This document shows positions 38,929-45,437 of a stretch of DNA of 45,437 bases, one piece after another. The stretch is taken from assembly GCA_934636865.1 (NCBI GenBank), contig CAKUBI010000015.1:1-45437 (forward strand), given 5' to 3'. The notes under the pieces are model-generated. The model was not told the DNA's origin, ran no database searches, and saw only the letters and a list, made by a program, of their open reading frames with translations. The stretch is from an uncultured Oscillospiraceae bacterium (GTDB lineage Bacteria > Bacillota > Clostridia > Oscillospirales > Oscillospiraceae). Each line of letters opens with the position of its first letter. Position 1 is the stretch's first letter. The translations under genes and the position numbers were made by a program.

Positions 38929-40046
38929 TCTACCTTGACAGCGCGGCCACGACCTTTCAAAAGCCCGCCGCGGTGCAGCGGGCGGTCGTGCAGGCCATGC
39001 GCACGATGAGCTCGCCCGGACGGGGCGGCTACGCGAGCGCGCAGCTCGCCGAGGAGACGCTGTTCCGCTGCCGCAGTTCGGCGGCGGAGCTGTTCTCCGT
39101 CCCGTCGGCGGAGCAGGTGGTCTTTACGATGAATGCCACGCACGCGCTGAACATCGCCGTCAAGAGCCTTGTGCGCCCCGGCGGTCGCGCCGTTGTGTCC
39201 GGATACGAGCACAACGCGGTCACGCGGCCGCTGCACGCGCTGGGGGCGGAGGTCATCGTCGCCGCCGCGCCGCTGTTCCATCCGAAAGAGACGGCCGAGG
39301 CCTTTGAGCGCGCGCTCGCGTTGGGCGCGGACGCGGCGGTGTGCACGCACGTATCCAATGTGTTCGGCGATATTCTGCCCATCGCGGAGATTGCGCGGCT
39401 CTGCCGCGCAGCGGGCGTGCCGCTCATCATCGACGCGTCGCAGTCGGCGGGCGTGCTGCCGGTCGATTTCTCGGCGCTCGGCGCGGCGTTCATCGCCATG
39501 CCGGGGCACAAGGGCCTTTACGGCCCGCAGGGAACGGGGCTTCTTCTGTGCGGACACGAGGCGCTGCCGCTGCTCGAGGGCGGCACGGGCAGCGAGTCGC
39601 TGCGCCAGGAGATGCCGGATTTCCTGCCCGACCGGCTGGAGGCCGGGACGCACAACGTTCCCGGTATCGCGGGCCTTGCCGCGGGGATCGACTTTGTGCG
39701 CGCGCAGCGCACCGAGCGCATTTTCCTGCACGAGCAGCAGCTGCTGCGCCGGGCGGTGCAGGGCATGCGGGGCATCCCGCGCGTAACGTGCTATGCCCCG
39801 CAGGATGCGCGGATGCAGGCGGGCGTGCTGTCGTTCACGGTGGAAGGTATTGACCCGGAGGAGACCGCCGCGCAGCTCGCGCAGCGCGGCATCGCGCTGC
39901 GTGCGGGGCTGCACTGTGCGCCGTTCGCGCACAGGACCGCCGGGACCCTGCCGGACGGCACCGTGCGCATGAGCGTTTCGGCCTTCAGCCGCACGTTTGA
40001 GATCGACGCGCTGCTCATTGCGCTGCGCGAGGTGGCCGCGCGCTGA
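38925..40046 (+). CDS. Cysteine desulfurase/selenocysteine lyase family enzyme
   Basis: A 373-residue PLP-dependent class V aminotransferase-fold protein. PLP lysine K196 is in MPGHKGLYGPQGTG. The active cysteine C331 is in GLHCAPFAHRT, a loop typical of the selenocysteine lyase-like subgroup. The start YLDSAATTFQKP is the family N-terminus. A longer open frame starts at 38583, in the terminator. The ATG at 38925 with AGGAGG upstream is right. It moves sulfur (or selenium) from cysteine; the acceptor is unknown, with the adjoining DUF3343 a candidate. Confidence 0.9.
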   Translation: MIYLDSAATTFQKPAAVQRAVVQAMRTMSSPGRGGYASAQLAEETLFRCRSSAAELFSVPSAEQVVFTMNATHALNIAVKSLVRPGGRAVVSGYEHNAVTRPLHALGAEVIVAAAPLFHPKETAEAFERALALGADAAVCTHVSNVFGDILPIAEIARLCRAAGVPLIIDASQSAGVLPVDFSALGAAFIAMPGHKGLYGPQGTGLLLCGHEALPLLEGGTGSESLRQEMPDFLPDRLEAGTHNVPGIAGLAAGIDFVRAQRTERIFLHEQQLLRRAVQGMRGIPRVTCYAPQDARMQAGVLSFTVEGIDPEETAAQLAQRGIALRAGLHCAPFAHRTAGTLPDGTVRMSVSAFSRTFEIDALLIALREVAAR

Positions 40047-40085
40047 GAAAAACGGAGATTTCATAGAAAATTCATGGCTCGACCG

Positions 40086-40114
40086 TTGCAATTCTCGGCT
40101 TTGTATATTAGAAT
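40086..40114 (+). promoter_or_regulatory. Promoter of cdaA-ybbR
   Basis: -35 TTGCAA (40086-40091), 17-bp spacer, -10 TAGAAT (40109-40114). An inverted repeat TACTAA/TTAGTA (40118-40123/40131-40136) lies at the start of the RNA. Confidence 0.65.
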
Positions 40115-40168
40115 AAGTACTAACTATTGCTTAGTAAGTTTGAACGATCACTGGGGAGGAGCGTGCCG

Positions 40169-41059
40169 ATGGATTTTGTCATGCCCGTACTGGAGGGCGC
40201 GTGGCGCTATGTGCTCACGCTCAAAATTTCAGATTACCTTGATATCGCGCTGATGACCTACGGCATCTACTGGCTTTTGAAGATCGTCGGCACGTCCAAG
40301 GTCGAGAGCGTGGGCAAGGTCGTGCTGCTGTTCCTGCTGGCGCTGATGCTCTCCGACGCGCTGCAGCTGGGCGGGATCTACTTCATTTTGAGCCACGTGC
40401 TCTCGCTGGGCGCGCTGGCGCTGATCGTGCTGTTCCAGCCGGAGATCCGCCGCCTCATCGACCAGCTGGGCTCGAGCAGGCTGCGCTCGTTCAACCCCTT
40501 TGCCCGCACGCAGCAGGTCTCGGCCATCGAAAGCGCCATCGCGCAGACGGTGCTCGCCTGCACGGAGATGTCGAAGTCCCGCACGGGCGTGCTCATCGTC
40601 TTTGAGCGCGAGATGGCGCTTGACGATATCGCCCGCACGGGCACGATCGTTGATGCGCGCGTGAGCAGCGAGCTTTTGAAGAACATCTTCTTCGTCAAGG
40701 CCGCCATGCACGACGGCGCGGTCATCATGCGCGACGGGCGGCTGCTCGCGGGCGGCTGCATGCTCCCGCTTTCCAAAAACGTGAACCTGAGCCGCGACCT
40801 TGGCATGCGCCACCGCGCCGGCATCGGCATGAGCGAGAATTCCGACGCGGTCGTGGTCATCGTCTCCGAAGAGACGGGCACGATCTCCGTCGCCATCGGC
40901 GGGCTCTTAAAGCGCCACCTAATGCCCGAAACGCTCGAAAAGCTCCTCATGAACGAGCTCATCCCGCAGACGCCGGACGAGCAGCAGGAGGAGAAGCTCC
41001 ATATACGGCTGTGGCGCATGCTCACATCCGGAAAGGGGGACAAGCACGATGAAGTCTAA
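40169..41059 (+). CDS. cdaA: Diadenylate cyclase CdaA
   Basis: A 296-residue membrane enzyme making cyclic di-AMP from two ATP, a messenger controlling osmolyte and cell wall balance in Firmicutes. It has three N-terminal membrane helices (about 20-95) and the DAC domain with DGA (D182-A184) and RHR (R214-R216). The frame opens at 40127. ATG 40169, with GGGGAGGAG 7 bases upstream, is the best start. ybbR overlaps by 11 bases. glmM, the usual third gene, is missing. Confidence 0.95.
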   Translation: MDFVMPVLEGAWRYVLTLKISDYLDIALMTYGIYWLLKIVGTSKVESVGKVVLLFLLALMLSDALQLGGIYFILSHVLSLGALALIVLFQPEIRRLIDQLGSSRLRSFNPFARTQQVSAIESAIAQTVLACTEMSKSRTGVLIVFEREMALDDIARTGTIVDARVSSELLKNIFFVKAAMHDGAVIMRDGRLLAGGCMLPLSKNVNLSRDLGMRHRAGIGMSENSDAVVVIVSEETGTISVAIGGLLKRHLMPETLEKLLMNELIPQTPDEQQEEKLHIRLWRMLTSGKGDKHDEV

Positions 41060-42269
41060 ACGCCGCAAGATCTTTTACGTCTTTCTTTCGCTGCTGATCG
41101 CCTCGATGGTGTGGTTCTACGTCAGCAACGGCGACGAGGTCAATATCAGCGTGCACAATGTGCCCGTGGAATTTCTCAACGAGGATACGACGCTTGCCGA
41201 CAAGGGCCTCATGCGCGTGAGCGGGGAGGAGGACGTGACCGTCGATCTCAGGCTCAAGGTGGCGCGCGGGCTTGTGTTCCGCTTTGACCCGAGCGAGATC
41301 CGCCTTGTGAGCGACCTTTCCACCGTCACCTACGCGGGCAAGCAGTCCGTGAGCTATAATATTCTTCTTCCGAGCGGTATTTCCTCGCGCGACGTGTCCG
41401 TGGAGTCGCCGTCCGTGCGCACCGTGCAGGTCGAGATCGGCGAGCTGAACAAGAAGGACGTCGAGGTCCGCTGCAATGTGGTGGGCAATGTGGCCGAGGG
41501 CTATATCGCCGGTACGGTCGAGCTTCTGCCCGACACGCTCGAGGTGCGCGGCCAGCAGTCCGATATCATGCAGATCAGTTATGCGCAGGTTACGCTCAAC
41601 ATTGAAAATGCGACCTCGACGGTCGTGGAGCTGCTCGACTACGAGCTCTACGACTTCAACGATCAGGTGATCGACAACAAGAACATCCATCCCATGAGCG
41701 AGAGCGTACAGGTCACGATGCCGGTGCTCAAGGTCAAGGAGGTGCCGCTGACGGTGGACTTTGTCGAGTCTGCGGGCGCGCGGCTGGACAACTTCTCCTG
41801 GTCGCTCAGCTACAGCAGCATCACCCTCTCGGGCGACGCTTCGCTGATGGCGTCGATCGATGAGATCTCGCTCGGTACGCTCGCGCTCGAGGACCTGCGC
41901 GGGCAGGAGACCTTCTCCTATGAGATCCCCGTTCCCAATGGGGCGAATAACCTCAGCGGCATTACGAGCGTTGCGCTGACGATCAGCGCAACGGACACGG
42001 AGACGAAGGAGATCGAAACGACCAGCTTCAGCTATGAAAACTTCAGCGGCGACGCGCCCGTGAGCGTGCTGACCTCGTCGCTCACCGTGACGCTGCGCGG
42101 CACGGCGGAGGATATCGCCGCCGTAACGGGCAACGATGTGCAGGTGATCGCGAACCTGTCCGGCATTGAGGCCGACAGCGGCAGCTACACCGTTCCCGCC
42201 CGCATCTCCGTGGCCGGCTACGATCTGGGCGCGGTCGGCACCTACGAGGTCACGGTCCATATCGGATGA
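41049..42269 (+). CDS. ybbR: YbbR domain protein (CdaR-like)
   Basis: A 406-residue protein with one N-terminal membrane anchor (about 8-25) and four extracellular YbbR repeats; typical pieces are VHNVPVEFLN, VSYNILLPSGI and VTLNIENATSTV. In Listeria and Bacillus CdaR binds CdaA and modulates c-di-AMP production. The start is inside cdaA (AAGGGGGAC upstream). Confidence in name rests on both domain and position. Confidence 0.92.
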   Translation: MKSKRRKIFYVFLSLLIASMVWFYVSNGDEVNISVHNVPVEFLNEDTTLADKGLMRVSGEEDVTVDLRLKVARGLVFRFDPSEIRLVSDLSTVTYAGKQSVSYNILLPSGISSRDVSVESPSVRTVQVEIGELNKKDVEVRCNVVGNVAEGYIAGTVELLPDTLEVRGQQSDIMQISYAQVTLNIENATSTVVELLDYELYDFNDQVIDNKNIHPMSESVQVTMPVLKVKEVPLTVDFVESAGARLDNFSWSLSYSSITLSGDASLMASIDEISLGTLALEDLRGQETFSYEIPVPNGANNLSGITSVALTISATDTETKEIETTSFSYENFSGDAPVSVLTSSLTVTLRGTAEDIAAVTGNDVQVIANLSGIEADSGSYTVPARISVAGYDLGAVGTYEVTVHIG

Positions 42270-42299
42270 TTTTTCCCGGCAATACCAAAAGGAGACATT

Positions 42300-42707
42300 A
42301 TGACGCAAATCGCAACTGTCGAAAAAATACTGCCCGGCGGCATGGCGGAGATCTCCGTGCCGCGCAAGTCGGCCTGCGGGCATGACTGCGAGGAGTGCGC
42401 GGGCTGCGGCGTTTCGGGCGCTTCCGTCCGGGCCGCGGCGCGCAACACCGTCGGTGCGGAGGTGGGACAAAAGGTCGTGGTGGAGAGCAGCACGAAGAGA
42501 CTTCTCGGCGTGATGCTGCTCGTGTACCTGCTGCCGGTCCTGTGCTTTTTCGTTGGCTATTTTGCGACCGGCGCGCTTTCGAGCGAGGGGCTGCGCTACG
42601 CGATCGCCATCGCGGCGTTCCTGCTCGGGCTCGTTCCCGCGGTCGTCTGCGACCGGCGCATGAAGCGGACCGGCGCGCTGACGTTCACCATCGTGCGCCT
42701 GTTCTGA
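42300..42707 (+). CDS. RseC/SoxR-reducing-system family membrane protein
   Basis: A 135-residue protein with a cysteine cluster (C26, C30, C33, C36 in CGHDCEECAGC) and two membrane helices (about 70-90 and 98-117). This is the RseC layout; in E. coli RseC influences the sigma-E system and, with Rnf/Rsx proteins, SoxR reduction. In Clostridia such proteins often lie near rnf; no rnf gene is in this window. The ATG follows AAAAGGAG. It follows ybbR by 30 bases. Confidence 0.85.
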   Translation: MTQIATVEKILPGGMAEISVPRKSACGHDCEECAGCGVSGASVRAAARNTVGAEVGQKVVVESSTKRLLGVMLLVYLLPVLCFFVGYFATGALSSEGLRYAIAIAAFLLGLVPAVVCDRRMKRTGALTFTIVRLF

Positions 42708-42711
42708 GCGA

Positions 42712-43620
42712 ATGTTCGGATACATCCGCCCCGCGAAAGAGCGGCTGAGCGAGCACGACGAGCAGCTCTTTCAGGCCGCCTACTGCGGCCTTTGCCACGA
42801 GCTTGGCCGAAAGTATGGCTTTGCCGCGCGCTTCGTGCTGAACTTTGACTTTACCTTTCTCGCCATCCTGCTTTCTGAAACGCGGGAGCCGGAGTGCACT
42901 TCGTGCCGCTGCGCGGCGCACCCGTGCAAAGTGCGGCGTGTGATGGCGCACACGGGCGCGCTCGAGATCGCGGCGGACCACAGCATCGTTCTTGCCTGGT
43001 GGCAGCTCAAAGACCACATCGCCGACCACGGCTTTTTAAAGTCCGTCCCGTACCGGCTCACGGCGCTTTTCCTGCGCCGCGCCTACCGTAAGGCGAGCGT
43101 ATGCGTGCCGGAATTCGACGCATCGGTGCAGCGGCACCTTGGCGAGCTTGCCGTGCGCGAAAAGGCGTGCTGCAATTCCCTCGATCAGGCGGCGGAGCCC
43201 TTTGCCGCGCTGATGGCGGACATTGCCGCCGTCGCGCCGGACGAACTCCACCGCCGCGTGATGGCCGAGATCTTCTATCACCTGGGCCGCTGGATCTACC
43301 TTGTCGATGCGGCGGACGACCTCAAAAAGGACTTTGCAAGCGGCTGCTATAACCCGCTCCGCTACCGCTACGGGTTGAAAAGCGGCACGCTGGACGAAGC
43401 GGCACGAAACGAGGTCGCGCTTTCGCTCGACCTTTCCGTGCGCCGCATGGCGAGCGCCTACGCGCTGCTTGAGCGCGGCGCGTGGTCCGACATATTGGAC
43501 AGCATCTTTTATGAGAGCCTGTACGGGATCGGCAGTGCCGTTCTCAAGGGCACTTACCATAAACCTCCGCGACGGACCCATTTCCGCACGAAACCAGAGA
43601 AAAACGAGGAAACCGTATGA
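42712..43620 (+). CDS. DUF5685 family protein
   Basis: A 302-residue protein of unknown function. It starts MFGYIRPAKERLSEHDEQLF, has a CGLC pair (C25, C28) and a second cluster (C62, C65, C67, C72), and is otherwise helical with DDLKKDFASGCYNPLRYRYG. I recognise it as DUF5685. The cysteines suggest metal binding. Its stop overlaps the DnaJ-domain gene by 4 bases (ATGA), so the two proteins are made together. Only 4 bases separate it from the RseC-like gene. Confidence 0.82.
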   Translation: MFGYIRPAKERLSEHDEQLFQAAYCGLCHELGRKYGFAARFVLNFDFTFLAILLSETREPECTSCRCAAHPCKVRRVMAHTGALEIAADHSIVLAWWQLKDHIADHGFLKSVPYRLTALFLRRAYRKASVCVPEFDASVQRHLGELAVREKACCNSLDQAAEPFAALMADIAAVAPDELHRRVMAEIFYHLGRWIYLVDAADDLKKDFASGCYNPLRYRYGLKSGTLDEAARNEVALSLDLSVRRMASAYALLERGAWSDILDSIFYESLYGIGSAVLKGTYHKPPRRTHFRTKPEKNEETV

Positions 43621-44255
43621 ACGACCCCTATCAGATCCTGAATATCCCGCCGACGGCGACTGACGAGGAGGTCAAGCGCGCTTACCGCAATCTTGCCCGC
43701 AAGTACCATCCGGACAATTACCACGATAACCCGCTTGCAGATCTCGCGCAGGAAAAAATGAAGGAGATCAACGAAGCCTACGACCAGATCCAGAAGCAGC
43801 GCAAGGCGGCCTCCGCCGCTTCGCAGAGCTACTCCTACGGCGCGGGCGACTATGGCGACGGATACGGCGGCAGCACCTACGGCGCGGGCCGGCTGCAGCA
43901 GGTGCGCATGGCCATCAACCGGGGTGATGTATCGCTTGCCGAAAGGCTCCTTGCCGGCGTGAGCGAGCACGATGCGGAGTGGAACTTCCTTATGGGCGTT
44001 GTGTGCTCGCGGCGCGGCTGGATGGACGAGGCGAAGCGCTACCTCGAGACCGCTGTGCAGATGGATCCGAATAATTCCGAGTACCGCAGCGCGCTCGCCG
44101 CGCTGACCGGCGCGGGCTACCGGCCCGAGGGCTTCCGCACATTCCACACAGGAAGCTTTGACGAAAACGCCTGCATGCGCTGCTGCGCGGCGTGGTCCTG
44201 CTGCACGCTTTTCAGCGGCGGCGGATGCTATTTCCTGCCCTGTTTCTACTACTAA
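43617..44255 (+). CDS. DnaJ-domain protein with cysteine-rich tail
   Basis: A 212-residue protein with an N-terminal J domain; the HPD motif is at 31-33 (KYHPDNY). It then has a Ser/Gly/Tyr linker (about 68-90), a helical TPR-like stretch (MAINRGDVSLAERLLAG, then SEYRSALAALTG), and a cysteine-rich end (CMRCCAAWSCC, GGGCYFLPC). It lacks the DnaJ zinc fingers, so it is not the general DnaJ. It presumably activates an Hsp70. Its translation is coupled to DUF5685, hinting at a joint function that is unknown. Confidence 0.88.
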   Translation: MNDPYQILNIPPTATDEEVKRAYRNLARKYHPDNYHDNPLADLAQEKMKEINEAYDQIQKQRKAASAASQSYSYGAGDYGDGYGGSTYGAGRLQQVRMAINRGDVSLAERLLAGVSEHDAEWNFLMGVVCSRRGWMDEAKRYLETAVQMDPNNSEYRSALAALTGAGYRPEGFRTFHTGSFDENACMRCCAAWSCCTLFSGGGCYFLPCFYY

Positions 44256-44296
44256 GCCTTGTGTTTTTACTATATATTTGATGGAGGAGAATGATC

Positions 44297-45184
44297 GTGG
44301 TCAAAAGCATGACTGGCTACGGAAGAGCCAAAAAGACATTATCCAATCGTGATATCACCGTCGAGGTCCGCAGCGTCAACAACCGCTACCTCGACTGCAC
44401 GATAAAGCTGCCGCGCGCCTATATTTTCGCCGAGGATGCCATCAAGGGCCGCGTGCAGAAGGCCATCTCGCGCGGCAAGGTCGATGTGTTCGTCACCATC
44501 GACTCGACCGGCGCGGACGAAGAGGTCGTCGTGGTTAACGAGGGCCTTGCGCGCAGCTACTTGGAGGCCTTCCGCAGGCTTTATGAGCTTGACGGCGGGA
44601 ACTGCCTTGAAAAGCAGTCCTGCGTATCGGACTTTGCCCGCATTCCGGACGTGCTGACCGTCACGAAGGCCGAGGAGGACCTTGAGTCCGTCGGCGCAGA
44701 GATCTGCGAGGTGCTTGACGAGGCGCTCGCGTCCTACAACCAGATGCGCGCGACCGAGGGCCGCAAGCTCGCCGAGGACATCGGCGGCAGGCTCACGACG
44801 ATCGAAACGCTCACCGGCAAGGTCGAGGAGCGCTCGCCCGAAACGGTGCGCGAGTACCGCGAAAAGCTGACCGCGCGCATGCAGGAGGTGCTGCAGAGCA
44901 CCACAATCGACGAAGCGCGCATCCTGACCGAGGCCGCCATCTACGCCGACAAGGTCGCCGTGGACGAGGAGACCGTGCGCCTGCGCTCGCACGTTTCGCA
45001 GCTGCGCGACATGCTGCTGTCCGACGAGCCCATGGGCCGCAAGATGGACTTCCTCATCCAGGAGGTCAACCGCGAGAGCAACACCATCGGCTCGAAGTGC
45101 AACGACGTTGCCATCGCGCGCGACGTGGTCGCGCTCAAGGCGGAGGTCGAGAAGATCCGCGAGCAGGTGCAGAACATCGAATAA
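44297..45184 (+). CDS. yicC: YicC family endoribonuclease
   Basis: A 295-residue protein of the YicC/YloC family, RNA-cleaving enzymes described in E. coli and Bacillus. The beginning [24 protein letters not shown], and the end [25 protein letters not shown] are conserved. ATG 44291 is only two bases after GGAGGAG. GTG 44297 gives proper spacing and the normal start ([11 protein letters not shown]), so I prefer it. It is followed by remA, as yloC is in Bacillus. Confidence 0.94.
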   Translation: MVKSMTGYGRAKKTLSNRDITVEVRSVNNRYLDCTIKLPRAYIFAEDAIKGRVQKAISRGKVDVFVTIDSTGADEEVVVVNEGLARSYLEAFRRLYELDGGNCLEKQSCVSDFARIPDVLTVTKAEEDLESVGAEICEVLDEALASYNQMRATEGRKLAEDIGGRLTTIETLTGKVEERSPETVREYREKLTARMQEVLQSTTIDEARILTEAAIYADKVAVDEETVRLRSHVSQLRDMLLSDEPMGRKMDFLIQEVNRESNTIGSKCNDVAIARDVVALKAEVEKIREQVQNIE

Positions 45185-45195
45185 GGAGCTTTGGC

Positions 45196-45437
45196 ATGAA
45201 ACTGCTGAACATTGGCTTTGGCAATATGGTGTCCGCCGAACGCCTGATCGCCGTCGTCAGTCCCGACAGCGCGCCGATCAAGCGTCTCATCCAGGAGTCG
45301 CGCGAGCGCGGCATGCTGATCGATGCGACCTACGGGCGCAAGACGGCGTCGGTCTTTATCATGGACAGCGACCATGTGGTGCTCTCGGCCATCGCAGCCG
45401 ACAAGCTGATCGCGCGCCTCGGTGTGGAGACGCTCGG
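45196..45437 (+). CDS. remA: RemA family (DUF370) regulator, cut by window end
   Basis: The first 80 codons of a roughly 90-residue protein. The start [21 protein letters not shown] and the middle [22 protein letters not shown] are characteristic of RemA/DUF370. In Bacillus RemA activates biofilm matrix and osmoprotection genes. AAGGAG precedes the ATG, 11 bases after yicC. gmk and rpoZ would be expected beyond the right edge. Confidence 0.93.
   Translation, partial: MKLLNIGFGNMVSAERLIAVVSPDSAPIKRLIQESRERGMLIDATYGRKTASVFIMDSDHVVLSAIAADKLIARLGVETL

Noticed and set aside
38832..40091. 419-codon minus-strand frame opposite the cysteine desulfurase
   Set aside because: Arg/His-rich shadow. The plus-strand frame has the PLP lysine and catalytic cysteine loop.
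1..45437. CRISPR array, prophage, transposon, tRNA or rRNA
   Set aside because: No regularly spaced repeats, no transposase or integrase motifs, no tRNA cloverleaf or rRNA sequence were noticed on either strand.

Overview
This window is a gene-dense, high-GC, low-mobility stretch of chromosome from an endospore-forming member of the Clostridia. The gene order and GC content best match the Oscillospiraceae (Oscillibacter/Flavonifractor/Intestinimonas-like gut butyrate producers). The evidence is a complete spoIIIAA-AH operon, gerW (ytfJ), whiA, remA and hprK (Gram-positive spore-former genes), a GC-rich codon bias, and a stand-alone butyryl-CoA:acetate-type CoA-transferase. Almost all genes lie on the + strand. 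No tRNA, rRNA, transposase, phage gene or CRISPR array was seen.

Layout. 1-2850: the 3' end of der, then plsY-gpsA (phospholipid precursors), a palindrome-rich spacer and a Nudix hydrolase. 2850-3660: a visibly more AT-rich patch with a small membrane protein and rpmB, both on the minus strand. 3782-11530: an operon hprK-murB-rapZ-whiA-dnaE plus a GNAT gene (yvcK, usual between rapZ and whiA, is absent). 11580-13290: DUF4364 on the minus strand and a divergent cysteine-rich protein of unknown function. 13317-18066: spoIIIAA-AH. 18070-21380: yqhY (Asp23)-nusB-xseA-xseB-ispA. 21442-24450: the methionine transporter metQNI behind a methionine-codon-rich leader peptide and attenuator. 24526-35134: site-2 protease-scpA-scpB-DUF2953-gerW-dacF-rluB-rpiR-HI0933 flavoprotein-cmk-plsC-ispH/rpsA fusion. 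35158-36635: monocistronic CoA-transferase. 36680-38625: CarD-ispD-ispF. 38677-40046: DUF3343 carrier plus cysteine desulfurase. 40086-45437: cdaA-ybbR-rseC-like-DUF5685-DnaJ-yicC-remA (cut by the window end).

How the genes work together. Most of the window is housekeeping: envelope precursors (plsY, plsC, gpsA, murB, dacF), isoprenoids (ispA, ispH, ispD, ispF), replication and chromosome (dnaE, scpAB, xseAB), RNA and translation (nusB, rluB, rpsA, rpmB, yicC, rapZ), c-di-AMP signalling (cdaA-ybbR), and sporulation (spoIIIA, gerW, possibly the cysteine-rich protein).

The most interesting signals are regulatory. (i) A 35-codon leader upstream of metQNI has eight Met and two Cys codons within 13 codons, followed by mutually exclusive pairings and an intrinsic terminator. 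This is a textbook ribosome-mediated attenuator where Firmicutes usually have a SAM riboswitch or T-box. (ii) An ispH-rpsA fusion gene carries its own internal promoter-like sequence and an in-frame ribosome binding site and ATG at the junction. (iii) rluB appears to start at CTG. Promoter, pairing and function calls come from reading the sequence by eye; no database or folding program was run.
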